The notes under the pieces are model-generated. The model was not told the DNA's origin, ran no database searches, and worked only from the letters and a program-made list of their open reading frames with translations. DNA of 64,000 nt from NCBI GenBank assembly GCA_021014325.1, contig CM037460.1, positions 14,675,486 through 14,739,485 on the forward strand, read 5' to 3'. The stretch comes from Plazaster borealis. Taxonomy: Eukaryota > Echinodermata > Asteroidea > Forcipulatida > Labidiasteridae. A program made the position numbers and the translations under genes. Below, piece after piece: positions 55,801 through 64,000 of this stretch; positions within the stretch are counted from its first letter, which is position 1; each line of letters opens with the position of its first letter.

Positions 55801-56935
55801 TAAAAAATGGTTATAAATTTTTTCGCAATGGTAGGGGACCTTTATACCCTGGACTCCGTCGCGTTGTATGCAACGGAGGAGTCCAACCTGGGCTAACTGT
55901 AGCCCCATAAATTGGGCCAATCACTTCGTATCCTTGGCCCCAGCACCATTGCAATTAAATGTTTGTGGATTATTAGATCTACAATCCGCCTCATGAAAAC
56001 TTACCAATCGGATACTACTGTACTTGCGGATAACCGGCAAGTTGGTTTTAGTTTAAAAAACATTACCAGTTTTGGGGGAAAATCGAATGATTTCGAGTTC
56101 CCTGACAACAACGATATGATCGATTGCTACAATTGAGCTGTTACCAGACTGATTTACTCGGAGTGCGTCGAGAGTGCAATTTGAGTTTTGTGTAGTCATT
56201 TTACTTCCCTGCGCGGCGGCAACACTCATGCGAAACGCGATCTCGCTACCCGCGCCGCATTTAAAGCTATTTAATTAAAGTCCTCTCTTTCAGTTAATTG
56301 TTTCCGAGTAATGTGCAATTTTGATTGTAACGATGAATTCAAATTGCACTCTCGGCGCACTCCCGAGTAAATCAGTCTGGTAACAGCTCAATTGTAGCAA
56401 TCGATCATATCGTTGTTGTCAGGGAACTCGACCAAAACCTAGTTATCGAACCCAAACGTTAGTAGGCCTACTGCTGGTGCTCGACCCCGTTCTAAAATAA
56501 CGTTAACAAAAAAAATGGGAGCGTAGTTTTGAGAACAAGTGTACGCCTTCGCAAAGAGCAAGAGGTCAACAAGATCGTTGAGATTTTTGCAAAAGGTCAC
56601 ACTCGAAATCATTCGATTTTCCCCCAAAACTGGTAATGTTTTTTAAACTAAAACCAACTTGCCGGTTATCCGCAAGTACAGTAGTATCCGATTGGTAAGT
56701 TTTGATGAGGCGGATTGTAGATCTAATAATCCACAAACATTTAATTGCAATGGTGCTGGGGCCAAGGATACGAAGTGATTGGCCCAATTTATGGGGCTAG
56801 GCTAACTGCATCCATGCTAACTCATAACTGGCTAAATCCTGCTGAAAGAAAATGAAGAAAACGTACCTTCATCTGCATTAAATGCTTGGAGAGCTTTGAT
56901 TTTCCGCTTCCCTCGCCATGGTGATCGTTTGCCAT
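52686..56935 (-). CDS. MPHOSPH6: M-phase phosphoprotein 6, RNA exosome cofactor (5 exons, complete)
   Basis: Orthologue of MPHOSPH6/Mpp6, a nuclear RNA-binding protein that helps attach the MTR4 helicase to the exosome for rRNA and other RNA 3' processing. Exons (minus strand): 56935-56867, 53687-53575, 53392-53302, 53030-52936, 52809-52686; all GT/AG, phases 0, 2, 0, 2; 492 nt giving 163 residues, close to human (160). Diagnostic blocks in order: LSKHLMQMKFMQR at the first junction, THWVLDLPE, FGRMSFKGMNPAIEKIM (the family signature), VSDEEMAR, SYSTLVNTVGNKF, then a basic tail. Start chosen as the only in-frame Met before GSGKSKLSK. Intron 1 (3.2 kb) holds three foldback elements; the 5' flank is a hAT-like element 101 bp from the ATG. 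Divergent from the RING gene. Confidence 0.96.
52936..53030 (-). CDS. MPHOSPH6: MPHOSPH6 exon 4
   Basis: KIMQNLVAEELEKK helix followed by VSDEEMA; ends in phase 2 before GTGGGT. Confidence 0.95.
53095..53225. mobile_element. Short MITE N, copy 2
   Basis: ACTGGCGGCTACAG, ACGTCCTATACTTCAATGCA and GCTGTAGCCTCAAATTCTGA match 31945-32085. It sits in the 271-bp intron between MPHOSPH6 exons 4 and 3, taking up about half of it. Confidence 0.7.
53302..53392 (-). CDS. MPHOSPH6: MPHOSPH6 exon 3
   Basis: Carries the signature FGRMSFKGMNPAIE; flanked by TTTTCAG and GTAAGT. Confidence 0.96.
53575..53687 (-). CDS. MPHOSPH6: MPHOSPH6 exon 2
   Basis: Opens FMQRSQEND after TCGCAG, has an acidic/basic helix and THWVLDLPEII; donor GTAAGA in phase 2. 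Confidence 0.95.
54157..54560. mobile_element. Foldback element with TAGACCC ends and GGTGCCCTGCC repeats
   Basis: 404 bp. Ends TAGACCCAGTAACTGGGG and its inverse; next CGAAATTT and GGGGCGCTAGTAC mirrored; the centre repeats GGTGCCCTGCCTCAACCGTG in both orientations. Flanking 9-mers GCATATTAT (54148-54156) and GCATATTGT (54561-54569) agree at 8 of 9, a likely TSD. A truncated relative is at 59863-60295. Lies in MPHOSPH6 intron 1. Confidence 0.82.
54660..55220. mobile_element. Foldback element with telomere-like core
   Basis: 561 bp with inverted ends GAACAGACGTATGAAGCC. The arms carry repeated GTGGTTGTGGC or its inverse (near 54790, 55055, 55090, 55110, 55155, 55185). The core at 54896-55010 is a degenerate run of CCTAACCCTAACC/CTAACCCC words. 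No coding frame; no clean TSD seen. Confidence 0.78.
55221..55890. other. MPHOSPH6 intron 1, no gene
   Basis: Contains GTAGGACGTCAGTCAGTGT-ACACTGACGTCC, an inverted pair at 55287-55315, and a CpG-bearing stretch (GGCGCGCATGCGCGACATGC) at 55555-55574. Nothing coding. Confidence 0.45.
55900..56799. mobile_element. Long foldback element, TAGCCCC family, 900 bp
   Basis: Arms of about 270 bp (TAGCCCCATAAATTGGGCCA ... AATTGAGCTGTTACCAGAC) are near-identical inverted copies, with about 130 bp of unique sequence in the right arm and a centre at about 56200-56340. The perfect 9-bp repeat GGCTAACTG flanks it (55891-55899, 56800-56808). Long inverted arms plus 9-bp TSDs resemble MULE/Foldback elements. 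Its right end is 68 bp from MPHOSPH6 exon 1. Confidence 0.9.
56867..56935 (-). CDS. MPHOSPH6: MPHOSPH6 exon 1
   Basis: 23 codons from ATG; ends LSKHLMQMK before GTACGT. Joins exon 2 to form the conserved MKFMQR. Confidence 0.94.
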
Positions 56936-57035
56936 GTTATGTGAGCTGTAAAACTGTAACTTAACACAGGTGAAATTACTTACATTTTCCTGCCTACCTA
57001 CTTAACTTGAAAATTAAGGTCATGAAGGTATATAC

Positions 57036-57912
57036 GGGGGCTGGTCATCTCGCCCCCTAGCAAGCTCGCCCCCAACAAAGTCGCCCCCTGCAAAGTCGCC
57101 CCCTAGCCGGCTCGCCCCGGTTTGTTACAGAGTCGCCCCCTGGCAATGTCGCCCCCAAACAATGTCGCCCCCTAACAAAGTCGCCCCCTGACAATGTCGC
57201 CCCCAGCCAATGTCACCCCCTCGCAAAGTCGCCCCCAGATGTTATTTAGTTTGGAAAAATAATGCTCCTTATGTAATATAATGGCTTAATTATTGTATTG
57301 AAAGGAATATTGAGTATTAAAGCCTACTTATAGTCTGTATGTTTAGTTTGTGCTTGGGTAAAAAACGTCATCAAATAATAAACTCCATGCTCCAAATTTC
57401 TTAAGTTTGTCAATGATTTTATTACTTAGCCTACCTCTTATTACACTTCATAGACATTTAAATAAATCGTTAGCCTACTTCTTACAGACATTTTTTTACA
57501 AATATAATACATGGCATTTACTGAACTATAGATGGAACATTTAAAAAAATCGTTTGCCTACTGGTTATCACTTAAAAACATTTTTTTCAAATTATTAAAA
57601 TAATTGGCAATTACTGAACTATAGATGGCAAGCATTACTTCATACGGAAACTTTTCTGCAATATGGATCTTTCTTTCTGGGCCAATTCAAAGCTGTTACC
57701 ATCAGCCCTAATTATTTTCCGAACTAAAATAACATCTGGGGGCGACTTTGCGATCCGCGAGGGGGCGACATTGGCTGGGGCGACATTGTCAGGGGGCGAC
57801 TTTGTTAGGGGCGACATTGCCAGGGGGCGACTCTGTAACAACCCGGGGCGAGCCGGCTCGGGGGCGACTTTGTTGGGGGCGAGCTTGCTAGGGGGCGAGA
57901 TGACCAGCATTC
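57036..57912. mobile_element. Foldback element of GTCGCCCCC repeats (hAT-like)
   Basis: 877 bp. The left arm (57048-57240) holds about 12 units of a 15-16 bp repeat (TCGCCCCCTGACAAAG type), mirrored at 57733-57900; the middle 490 bp is AT-rich. Ends GGGGGCTGGTCATCTCG and, from the right, GAATGCTGGTCATCTCG. GTATATAC flanks both sides (57028-57035, 57913-57920), a candidate 8-bp TSD although it is self-palindromic. It occupies the intergenic space between the divergent MPHOSPH6 and RING genes. Confidence 0.87.
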
Positions 57913-58022
57913 GTATATACATGTGCACGCAATTGAGACAGTCTGGTGCTCTTCATTGTCGTAGTTCATTAATAACTTAAAGGCGTATAGGACTGAGACC
58001 AATAATGATACAGTTTTCGCGA

Positions 58023-58085
58023 TGTACCGCCCTCAAGAGTTGATAACCACGCACCTTCCGGGAACAACTGTTGAGGGCGGTATAC
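58023..58085. repeat. Hairpin, 20-bp arms
   Basis: GTACCGCCCTCAAGAGTTG and CAACTGTTGAGGGCGGTATAC pair around a loop of about 22 bp. In the presumed 5' region of the RING gene. Confidence 0.8.
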
Positions 58086-58370
58086 AACGATTATTATTAC
58101 GATCACCATCCATTTATTTACATTTTTGTGACTGTGACAGCAAGGAACCGAGAGAGTGTGTGTCCCTTTCTGTGCAAGGTAGGCCTACTTGGTAAAATGT
58201 ATGTCTGTATAGTTTGAGACGTTTCTTGCAGTCTGCATTAATATTATTAAAAATATATAAAACAACTAAACCAACGAAAACACGACAAGAAGAGGCGCTA
58301 ACATCAGACAAGGAAGCGAAGGACAAGGCACAATGAATGACAAAGCCTCAGTCAGCAGTCAGTCCATGGT

Positions 58371-58502
58371 CCATAAGCCTTTTTGAGATATGGCGGACAC
58401 AATGCTACAACACTATAAGGTTTGGGTAAATTTGTGTGTATACACCCAAACCAAACAGTGCACTCCTATCACGTCCGCCATACCTCAAAAAGGCTTATGG
58501 AG
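58371..58502. mobile_element. Short palindromic MITE upstream of RING gene
   Basis: CCATAAGCCTTTTTGAGAT-ATGGCGGAC at the left and GTCCGCCATACCTCAAAAAG-GCTTATGG at the right, 28-bp inverted ends with one mismatch; about 130 bp. Internal TTTGGGTAAATT/TACACCCAAACC also partly mirror. Confidence 0.85.
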
Positions 58503-58709
58503 ACTGTCTGTAGTGTACGATGGTCAGTCATTGTCATTTTCTCAAGGTCAACAAGAAAGTTATGTAAAACTTGTCTCTACGCATTGTTTTCATTGTTATT
58601 AATATTATTAACAAAATGATAAGTTACCCAAAATATCTTCATTATTCATGGTCCATTTTATTATTGATGTGTTTTTGTTTCAGACTGCTCAACGAGCACC
58701 GGCTCAAAT

Positions 58710-58828
58710 ATGGCAATGTGGGTAGGAGCAGTAGCCCCACAACAAGCAGACACCACAGACGATTACCTGAAGTGTTCAATCTGCCTAGAGGTGTTCTGCA
58801 AACCAGTTGCAATCAGCTGTGAACATGT
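58710..58828 (+). CDS. RNF166: RING gene exon with start codon
   Basis: 39 codons plus two bases; carries the first RING ligands (CSIC, CEH). The exon itself begins at 58684 after TTTCAG; donor GTAAGT. Confidence 0.9.
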
Positions 58829-61800
58829 GTAAGTTTTACAGTAGACCCCTTGTGTAGTGTTAGCCCCATTAATAGTGCCAAATTCTCTGGACTTCCTCCG
58901 ATCCTTGAGGTGACATTTGTTTTCGAACAGAAACTCACGTTTTTATGCCAAGATTTTTTTTCCCCAGTTGTCACTTATTGTAGCTCATTTGTGGACAGCA
59001 CATTAATTCGAAAAAGAGCTCACTCGTTTTGGTGTAATTTATGCAGAAAATCGGCGGCGTTACCTGACACGGTTTGACTGCCCGGCATCTGCGATTTTGC
59101 TAATGCGCTATGGTCTTGGTGCAAGACATTTCTCGTTTACCTTTCACGCACAGCGCGGCCGACGACCCGCTCATTCAACTCGCCAATAGCGCGCGCCACG
59201 AACACCTGACTTTAGCCCACGAACCGCCCCGCGTGCTATTGGCTAGTTGAATGAGCGGGTCGTCGGCCACGCTGTGCGTGAAAGGTAAACGAGAAACGTC
59301 TTGCACCAAGACCACAGTGCATTAGCAAAATCGCGGATGCCGGGCAGTCAAACTGTGTCAGTAACGCCGCCGATTTTCTGCATAAATTACACCAAAACGA
59401 GTGAGCTCTTTTTCGAATTAATGTGCTGTCCACAAATGAGCTACAATAAGTGACAACTGGGGAAAAAATCTTGGCATAAAAACGTGAGTTTCTTTTCGAA
59501 AACAAATGTCACCTCCGGGAGGTACGTGGGCGTAGGGCCAAGGATCGGAGGAAGTCCAGAGAATTGGCACTATTAATGGGGCTAGTGTAGTGTATGAATG
59601 TCACAAGCAACCAGCGCCTCCACAGAGGTTAAAGGAAGACCTATCATTGGCTGAGAGTTGTGCGTTGCACGCGTATGTGCTTGTATTGTATGTTTCCATT
59701 GTTTGACCTCAGCGATGGAGGCCTATCCAAGGGGTCTATTTACAAATTACAGCGATACTAAGGCCACGAGAATGAAAGTTATAGATTTGCGTCCGTGCAT
59801 TTTTGAAATGACATGAGGCTTTTTTTTATTTTTCATTATTCATTATTTTCTCGTAGTAAGCTTTTTCGAAATTCTGACATCATTGGTCGTACTAGCGCCC
59901 CAGGAAAGCGAAACTCAATTTGGCGATCCCGCACGGGTTCTCTGCCTTAACAGTGATGACCACGCGGTTGACGCAGGGCACCTGTCAAATTTTAGACGGG
60001 TGTCCTGCCTCAACCGCGCTGTTATCACGGTTGAGGCAAGGCACCCGTCTAATCGACGGGTGCCCCACCTCAACCGCGTAGTCGTCACGGTTGAGGCAGG
60101 GCACTCGTCTAAAATTTGACAGGTGCCCTGCCTCAACCGCGTGGTCATCCCGGTTAAAGGCAGGGCACCCGTGGATACTGCCAAGAGCGTGACCGCCAAA
60201 TTGAGTTTCGCTTTGAGAAAATACAAGTTTTTCCTGGGGCGCTAATACTAGTAGTACATCAAAAAAGGAGTACAGCGCCCCGGTTACTGGGTCTAACCTT
60301 GTATGCTACTAGTAAAATGCGTAATAACCTTTTACCGTTGTTTGATGATTTGAAACTTGAAAATTTGTGATGCAGAGTCTTTTTTTTTGAAAATAATGAA
60401 ATTTTGTGAAAATAATGAAATTTTTCGGCGGTAGCTTTCAGAGCATGCGGGTGGTGGACGCAAATCTATCATTTTCATTCTCATGGCCTAACAAGGGCAT
60501 TGTTTTCATTTGATAATTTTGAGGCTCATCATTTGTTAGCCCCATTTCTGTGGCCAACGATCCATGAATCCTTGGCCACACGTCTGGACCATCTTTTCTT
60601 CAGCTAGCGACAAAACAAATTATGGCGCCTTTCCCATGGGCAGGTCGGCGATTTAAACCAACCAAATGTGTTCGCCTAAATGTGTTCGGCCATTTTGCGA
60701 ATTTTTTTTCCCCAGCGTGGGTACGATTCTGTGCAGTTGCTATTTGATATTGTAATGCTTTTGCGTGCGGACCCCAACCAATGGGAGCGAGGTATGGTAA
60801 TCTTGGCCTTTACTGCGCTGGGAAAAAAATAATTCGCAGCCCGGCCGGCCGACAACGTCATGATTTTATTTTTGTCATTCCAAAATGGCTGCGCTCTGTG
60901 TACATCGGGGCATCGGAGGACGCTGAAAAGGTATTGTTTGAAATATCTTTTTAAAATGTAATTTATTTCAATATCCCAAACACCCCAAGCAAGCTAAGAG
61001 TTAGGCGAACACATTTGGTTGGTTTAAAGTGCCGACCCACCCGTGGGAAAGGCGCCATAATTTTTGTTGTCGCTAGCTGAAGAAAAGATGGTTCGGACGT
61101 GTGGCCAAGGATTCATGGATCGTTTGCCACAGAAGTGGGGCTAATCATTTGTATGCCTTGGAAGTATTCATTATTAATGTTTTGTTTCTAAATAATTTTT
61201 AAGCAAATGCTATTCATTTTATTATTCAGTTTCAAATATTTCCGTCAGGTTTTTTATAGTAATTAATAAATTTGTTAGTTTATATAAAAGAATAATAGAT
61301 AATACCTAATTCATTTTATTGTGAGAGGATTACATATGAGAGTATTGTAATTAACGTGAGGCATGTTGTGGTCGAACGGATCCACCGTTCGAGTCCCAGT
61401 AGTGACACTTGTGTCCTTAAGTAAGACACTTAACCATAATAGGCCTATTGCTGCATTCTTCCATTGGGACGTACATGTACAGCTGTAGGTTTTGTTGTGT
61501 AATGCAGGTAAAAGAACCCAGTGTTGTAAAGAGAAGGGGTTCACCCCGGTGTTCCTGGTTTGATTGGCTGCATATTGCGTTACAGCACCTTGTAAACCAT
61601 TACATGGTGCTATGTAAAAGAAAAAGGTCTTATCAATACTTCAAAAAGTCTGTCAAAAACATAGCTCCGCATACCTTGCAGGAAAAAATACTGAGCGCCT
61701 CGAGACGCCCATCGGGTGTGTTAAAGTGCTATCTAAGACTATTATTAATTAAATGGGAGACCATTCTATTGTCATGTTTGGTGTTTTGTCTGGGACTAGC

Positions 61801-64000
61801 TACAATAATTGTAGCTCTTGGTCACGTCCCTAGGGCCATCGGGAGAATCAATGGTTATGATTAATATCGAAACTACTGTCTGAGACATGATGGGGCTCAA
61901 TGATTTACAGAACACATCTTTAGGATGGAATAAAAGCTGTAGGTCTTGCATAATGTGTAATGTCCGCAAATTGCTCTTGAAAGTTATTGTAAAGGGAGTG
62001 GACTTGCCCTGGGCCCAATTTCATACAGCTGCTTAAAGCAGCAAATATTGACTTTACAAATTTGCTAAGCATACATGAGCGGGATACCAGCCCCAAACCA
62101 CATGTAGAATGTTATTTAACTGGTAGACTTGCTGTGGTAAGCATAATTTGTATGTGCTTAGCTACTTTTTGTGCTTAAAGAGGCTCTATAAAATTGGGCC
62201 CTGGTGTCTATGGATTGGCTGTGCATAAAGCGCCAACCTTGAACATAAAAAAATATATATATTTGATGCGCACTGGGAAAATACTTCATGTGGAATTTGC
62301 GCAGTTTAAACGAATATTTTTTATTAAATCATGTTTTAATCTACTCTTTTTTTTAAAGGTTTTGTGAGGATTGTCTATCACCGTATTTAGAAATCGCTTC
62401 ACCGAATTGTCCCCTTTGTAGAAAGGTCTTTGACCCTAAGAAGAAGGTCAAAGCAAAAAACATTGAAAAGCAGATTGCATCAACGAAGTCGATATGCACT
62501 GGCTGCAAGAAAAAGGTAGAGTGGAATTTCATCAGAAATATAAATGTGTGGATGATTTTAATCTAATTTCTTCAACTGATCTTTCTGATTGCAAGGATCC
62601 TGGTAGTTTGTTCTGTTCAAGCAGCATCCCCTCTCTCTCTTAAAAAACCCAAACAAGCTCTCTCTCTCACTCTCAACTTTGTTTCTGTAGGCCTCCATCC
62701 TGACAATTAAAGGGATTGTATACAGTTGGTAATTGGAACCCACTGTTTGTTTCAATCCTATATAGTTGTAGATATAAACCATAAAACTAACCTGTGAAAA
62801 TTTCATTTCAAAAGGTGTTAGCGTTTTTGAGATTGTTCCCAAAATCTGGAGCGGTTATGTCCATGCAGGAAGAATAATCTGCAATTGGAATACACAATCT
62901 GAGAAACGTTACTGTCAGAAACGCTTCTCAGATTCAAATTTTGGGGGATAAAAAGTGATATATTTTTCATAACCACAGTACTTCTTAGTGAAAAGTTTCT
63001 CAAAATGCTTTATACTATCCAAAGCTGCAGAACTTCTTACCAAGTAAGTTTTTATTGCCATTAATTTTCAGAGTCATTACCAAACGTATACAGACCCTTT
63101 AAATACATGTAGTTGCTTTAATACAAAAATTGTAATATCAAACATGTGTAAGAGCGGCGCTCTACAACTGTGGATATCTGCCCAGTTACTAACAACCCTT
63201 TAACAATCTTTACTCTCTTTCTTTTCATACAGATGTCATTGTCCAAAATCAGAACTCATGCACTCAGTTGCTCTCAACTCGAAACTAACATGACCGATTC
63301 GGCAGCAAGGTTTCGACCTGTCGCTGCAACCTCACATCAACCTCCCAGGTAATTTTTAAAGGAAAGACATTAATCTCTGCGTACCCCTTGTGTCTTTCTA
63401 TCGGCTAAAAGACCAGGGCCTAATTTCATAGAGCTGCTTAAGCAAAAAAAGTAGCTAAGCACAAACAATTTATGCTTACCAGAAATAGGTTACCAGACAG
63501 GCTACCATGTCATGTGTATACTTTTTTACTGGTATCCTGCTCATTTTTGCTGAGCAGAAAATTGGTAAGCAATTTTGTTCTGCTTAAGCAGCTCTATGAA
63601 ATTGGGCCCTGTTTGGGGCCATTGGTTTACTCTTTGAAACCATTACATGGTGCTATGTAAAGGACTTGGTCTCATACTTCAAAAACTTAGCTCCACAATA
63701 ACTTGCAGGAAAATAATGAACGTTAAAAGCGCCTTGAGCGTCACTGAGTGACGGATATGTGCTCTATATAAGAAGCCACTATTATTATTATTATTATTAT
63801 TATTTTAATATGTTTTTCTTTCTATGTTTTTTTTTTCTTTCAGCGACGTTCCAAACAGGGCCACGTTCAAGTGTCCTCTTTGCGGTGTGAAAAACCTTGA
63901 TAGCAACGATTTAAACAGACATTGTAATAAGGAGCATAATGGGAACACTGCCTCTGTTGTCTGCCCCATATGTGCCTCCATGCCCTGGGGCGATCCTAAC
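58710..64000 (+). CDS. RNF166: RNF166/RNF114-type RING E3 ubiquitin ligase (3' end beyond window)
   Basis: Ubiquitin ligase of the RNF114/125/138/166 family (RING, C2HC, C2H2 fingers, UIM); roles in immune signalling and xenophagy are known in vertebrates. Exons seen: 58710-58828, 62359-62515, 63233-63348, 63844-64000 (continues); phases agree. RING C3HC4: C22, C25, C37, H39, C42, C45, C57, C60. C2HC: C86, C89, H101, C105. First C2H2: C141, C144, H157, H162; second begins C171, C174. Start MAM resembles RNF166, as does [18 protein letters not shown] resembles RNF114. Linkage favours RNF166. The frame is open upstream of ATG to the acceptor at 58684, so a longer N-terminus from an upstream exon cannot be excluded. 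The UIM lies beyond 64000. The 3.5-kb first intron is packed with transposons. Confidence 0.92.
58861..59584. mobile_element. Long foldback element, TAGCCCC family, 724 bp
   Basis: Arms of about 330 bp, TAGCCCCATTAATAGTGCCA inwards and its inverse, nearly identical over their length, including CACGCACAGCG and GACGACCCGCTCATTCAACT close to the centre (about 59200). The right arm has about 20 extra bases (GGGAGGTACGTGGGCGTAGG). The perfect 9-bp repeat GTGTAGTGT flanks it (58852-58860, 59585-59593). It lies 32 bp after the donor of the first RING coding exon. Confidence 0.92.
59759..60490. mobile_element. Composite foldback: outer element enclosing a nested one
   Basis: Outer inverted ends TAAGGCCACGAGAATGAAAG (left) and CATTCTCATGGCCTA (right), each followed inwards by TAGATTTGCGTCC or its inverse. 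Inside, at 59863-60295, is a second copy of the TAGACCC foldback (GGGCGCTAGTAC-type arms; core of GGTGCCCTGCCTCAACCGCG repeats) whose left about 27 bp are missing. Confidence 0.75.
60537..61143. mobile_element. Foldback element, TAGCCCC family, 607 bp
   Basis: Arms of about 155-165 bp: TAGCCCCATTTCTGTGGCCA, ATCCTTGGCCACACGTC, AAATTATGGCGCCTTTCCCA, ACCAACCAAATGTGTTCGCC and inverse. Middle about 290 bp unique. The perfect 9-bp repeat ATCATTTGT flanks it (60528-60536, 61144-61152). Confidence 0.92.
61356..61745 (+). mobile_element. tRNA-derived SINE family U
   Basis: GTTGTGGTCGAACGGAT head with GTTCGAGTCCCAG, then GACACTTGTGTCCTTAAG, GTAAAAGAACCCAGTG, GGTGTTCCTGGTTTGATTGG and ACAGCACCTTGTAAACCATT. 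The head has a short deletion between A and B boxes. Confidence 0.82.
62011..62201. mobile_element. MITE family C copy
   Basis: GGGCCCAATTTCATACAGCT left, TCTATAAAATTGGGCCC right; interior in the opposite orientation to 33668-33842. Confidence 0.8.
62359..62515 (+). CDS. RNF166: RING gene exon 2
   Basis: VFCEDC and CPLC complete the RING; then a Lys-rich linker and CTGC of the C2HC finger. Acceptor TTTTAAAG, donor GTAGAG. Confidence 0.92.
62709..63102. mobile_element. MITE family A copy
   Basis: AAAGGGATTGTATACAGTTG left, CAAACGTATACAGACCCTTT right; about 394 bp, in the intron between RING exons 2 and 3. Confidence 0.8.
63233..63348 (+). CDS. RNF166: RING gene exon 3
   Basis: [13 protein letters not shown] finishes the C2HC finger; then a linker rich in Pro, Ala and Thr. 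Ends in phase 2. Confidence 0.92.
63414..63609. mobile_element. MITE family C copy
   Basis: GGGCCTAATTTCATAGAGCT left, AGCTCTATGAAATTGGGCCC right; 196 bp. Confidence 0.83.
63634..63810 (+). mobile_element. SINE family U, 3' half
   Basis: Begins AAACCATTACATGGTGCTAT, continues AAAAGCGCCTTGAGCG, and ends in TATATAAGAAGCCACTATTA plus (ATT)n. Starts right after the adjacent MITE C, truncated at its 5' side. Confidence 0.8.
63844..64000 (+). CDS. RNF166: RING gene exon 4 (cut by window edge)
   Basis: [16 protein letters not shown] and [15 protein letters not shown], the two C-terminal zinc fingers of the family; the second is truncated by the window end. Confidence 0.94.

Noticed and set aside
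56566..56787. Two identical-looking 70-codon proteins on opposite strands (also 55912-56136)
   Set aside because: They are the two arms of the 900-bp foldback; no homology to known proteins and no splice context.
59236..59505. Minus-strand 89-codon frame and its plus-strand mirror near 58850-59077
   Set aside because: Both lie in the arms of the same palindrome, so the proteins are mirror artefacts of the foldback.

Overview
This is spliced, AT-rich animal nuclear DNA. Gene content, echinoderm-like repeat families (an inference; no species marker is present), a non-LTR retrotransposon with a 2A-like motif and degenerate CCCTAA tracts suggest a deuterostome marine invertebrate, most likely an echinoderm. 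No rRNA, CRISPR or operon structure is present.

Three protein-coding genes can be rebuilt exon by exon with intact reading frames. (1) A KIFC3-like C-terminal (kinesin-14) motor lies on the + strand: 17 coding exons at 9723-43122, summing to 2781 nt (926 codons plus stop); the exon carrying its start codon was not found. (2) A complete MPHOSPH6 (nuclear RNA exosome cofactor) lies on the - strand: 5 exons at 56935-52686, 163 codons plus stop. (3) The first 183 codons of an RNF166/RNF114-type RING E3 ligase lie on the + strand in 4 exons from 58710, running off the right edge. MPHOSPH6 and the RING gene are divergent. In human the three orthologues (KIFC3, MPHOSPH6, RNF166) all lie on 16q, so this looks like retained ancient linkage.

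Nearly everything else is repeats. 1-9.7 kb: no convincing gene, a degenerate gag-like fragment on the - strand, SINE and inverted-repeat remnants. 9.9-25.5 kb (kinesin introns 1-2): two copies of a hAT-like element with 16-bp subterminal repeats and exact 8-bp target-site duplications (TSDs), several MITE families, and a broken CR1/L2-like LINE (about 21.5-25.46 kb) ending 51 bp before exon 3. 25.6-43.1 kb: compact kinesin exons with nested MITEs, tRNA-derived SINEs and an 84-bp minisatellite in the last intron. 43.4-52.5 kb: gene-free, with a truncated APE-endonuclease LINE fragment, a duplicated repeat carrying nine TGACGTCA palindromes, and more MITEs. 52.7-63.8 kb: MPHOSPH6 and the RING gene with very repeat-rich introns.

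The most striking system is at 54-61 kb. Three different long foldback elements (900, 724 and 607 bp) share TAGCCCC termini and each is flanked by a perfect 9-bp TSD; a fourth (404 bp, TAGACCC ends) has an 8/9 TSD. Among them, 101 bp upstream of the MPHOSPH6 start codon, is an 877-bp foldback made of GTCGCCCCC repeats. Its ends and 16-bp repeat period match those of the two CTCGTACG elements 43-47 kb away although the repeat unit itself differs, suggesting related DNA transposons whose subterminal repeats were replaced while the ends and spacing were kept.
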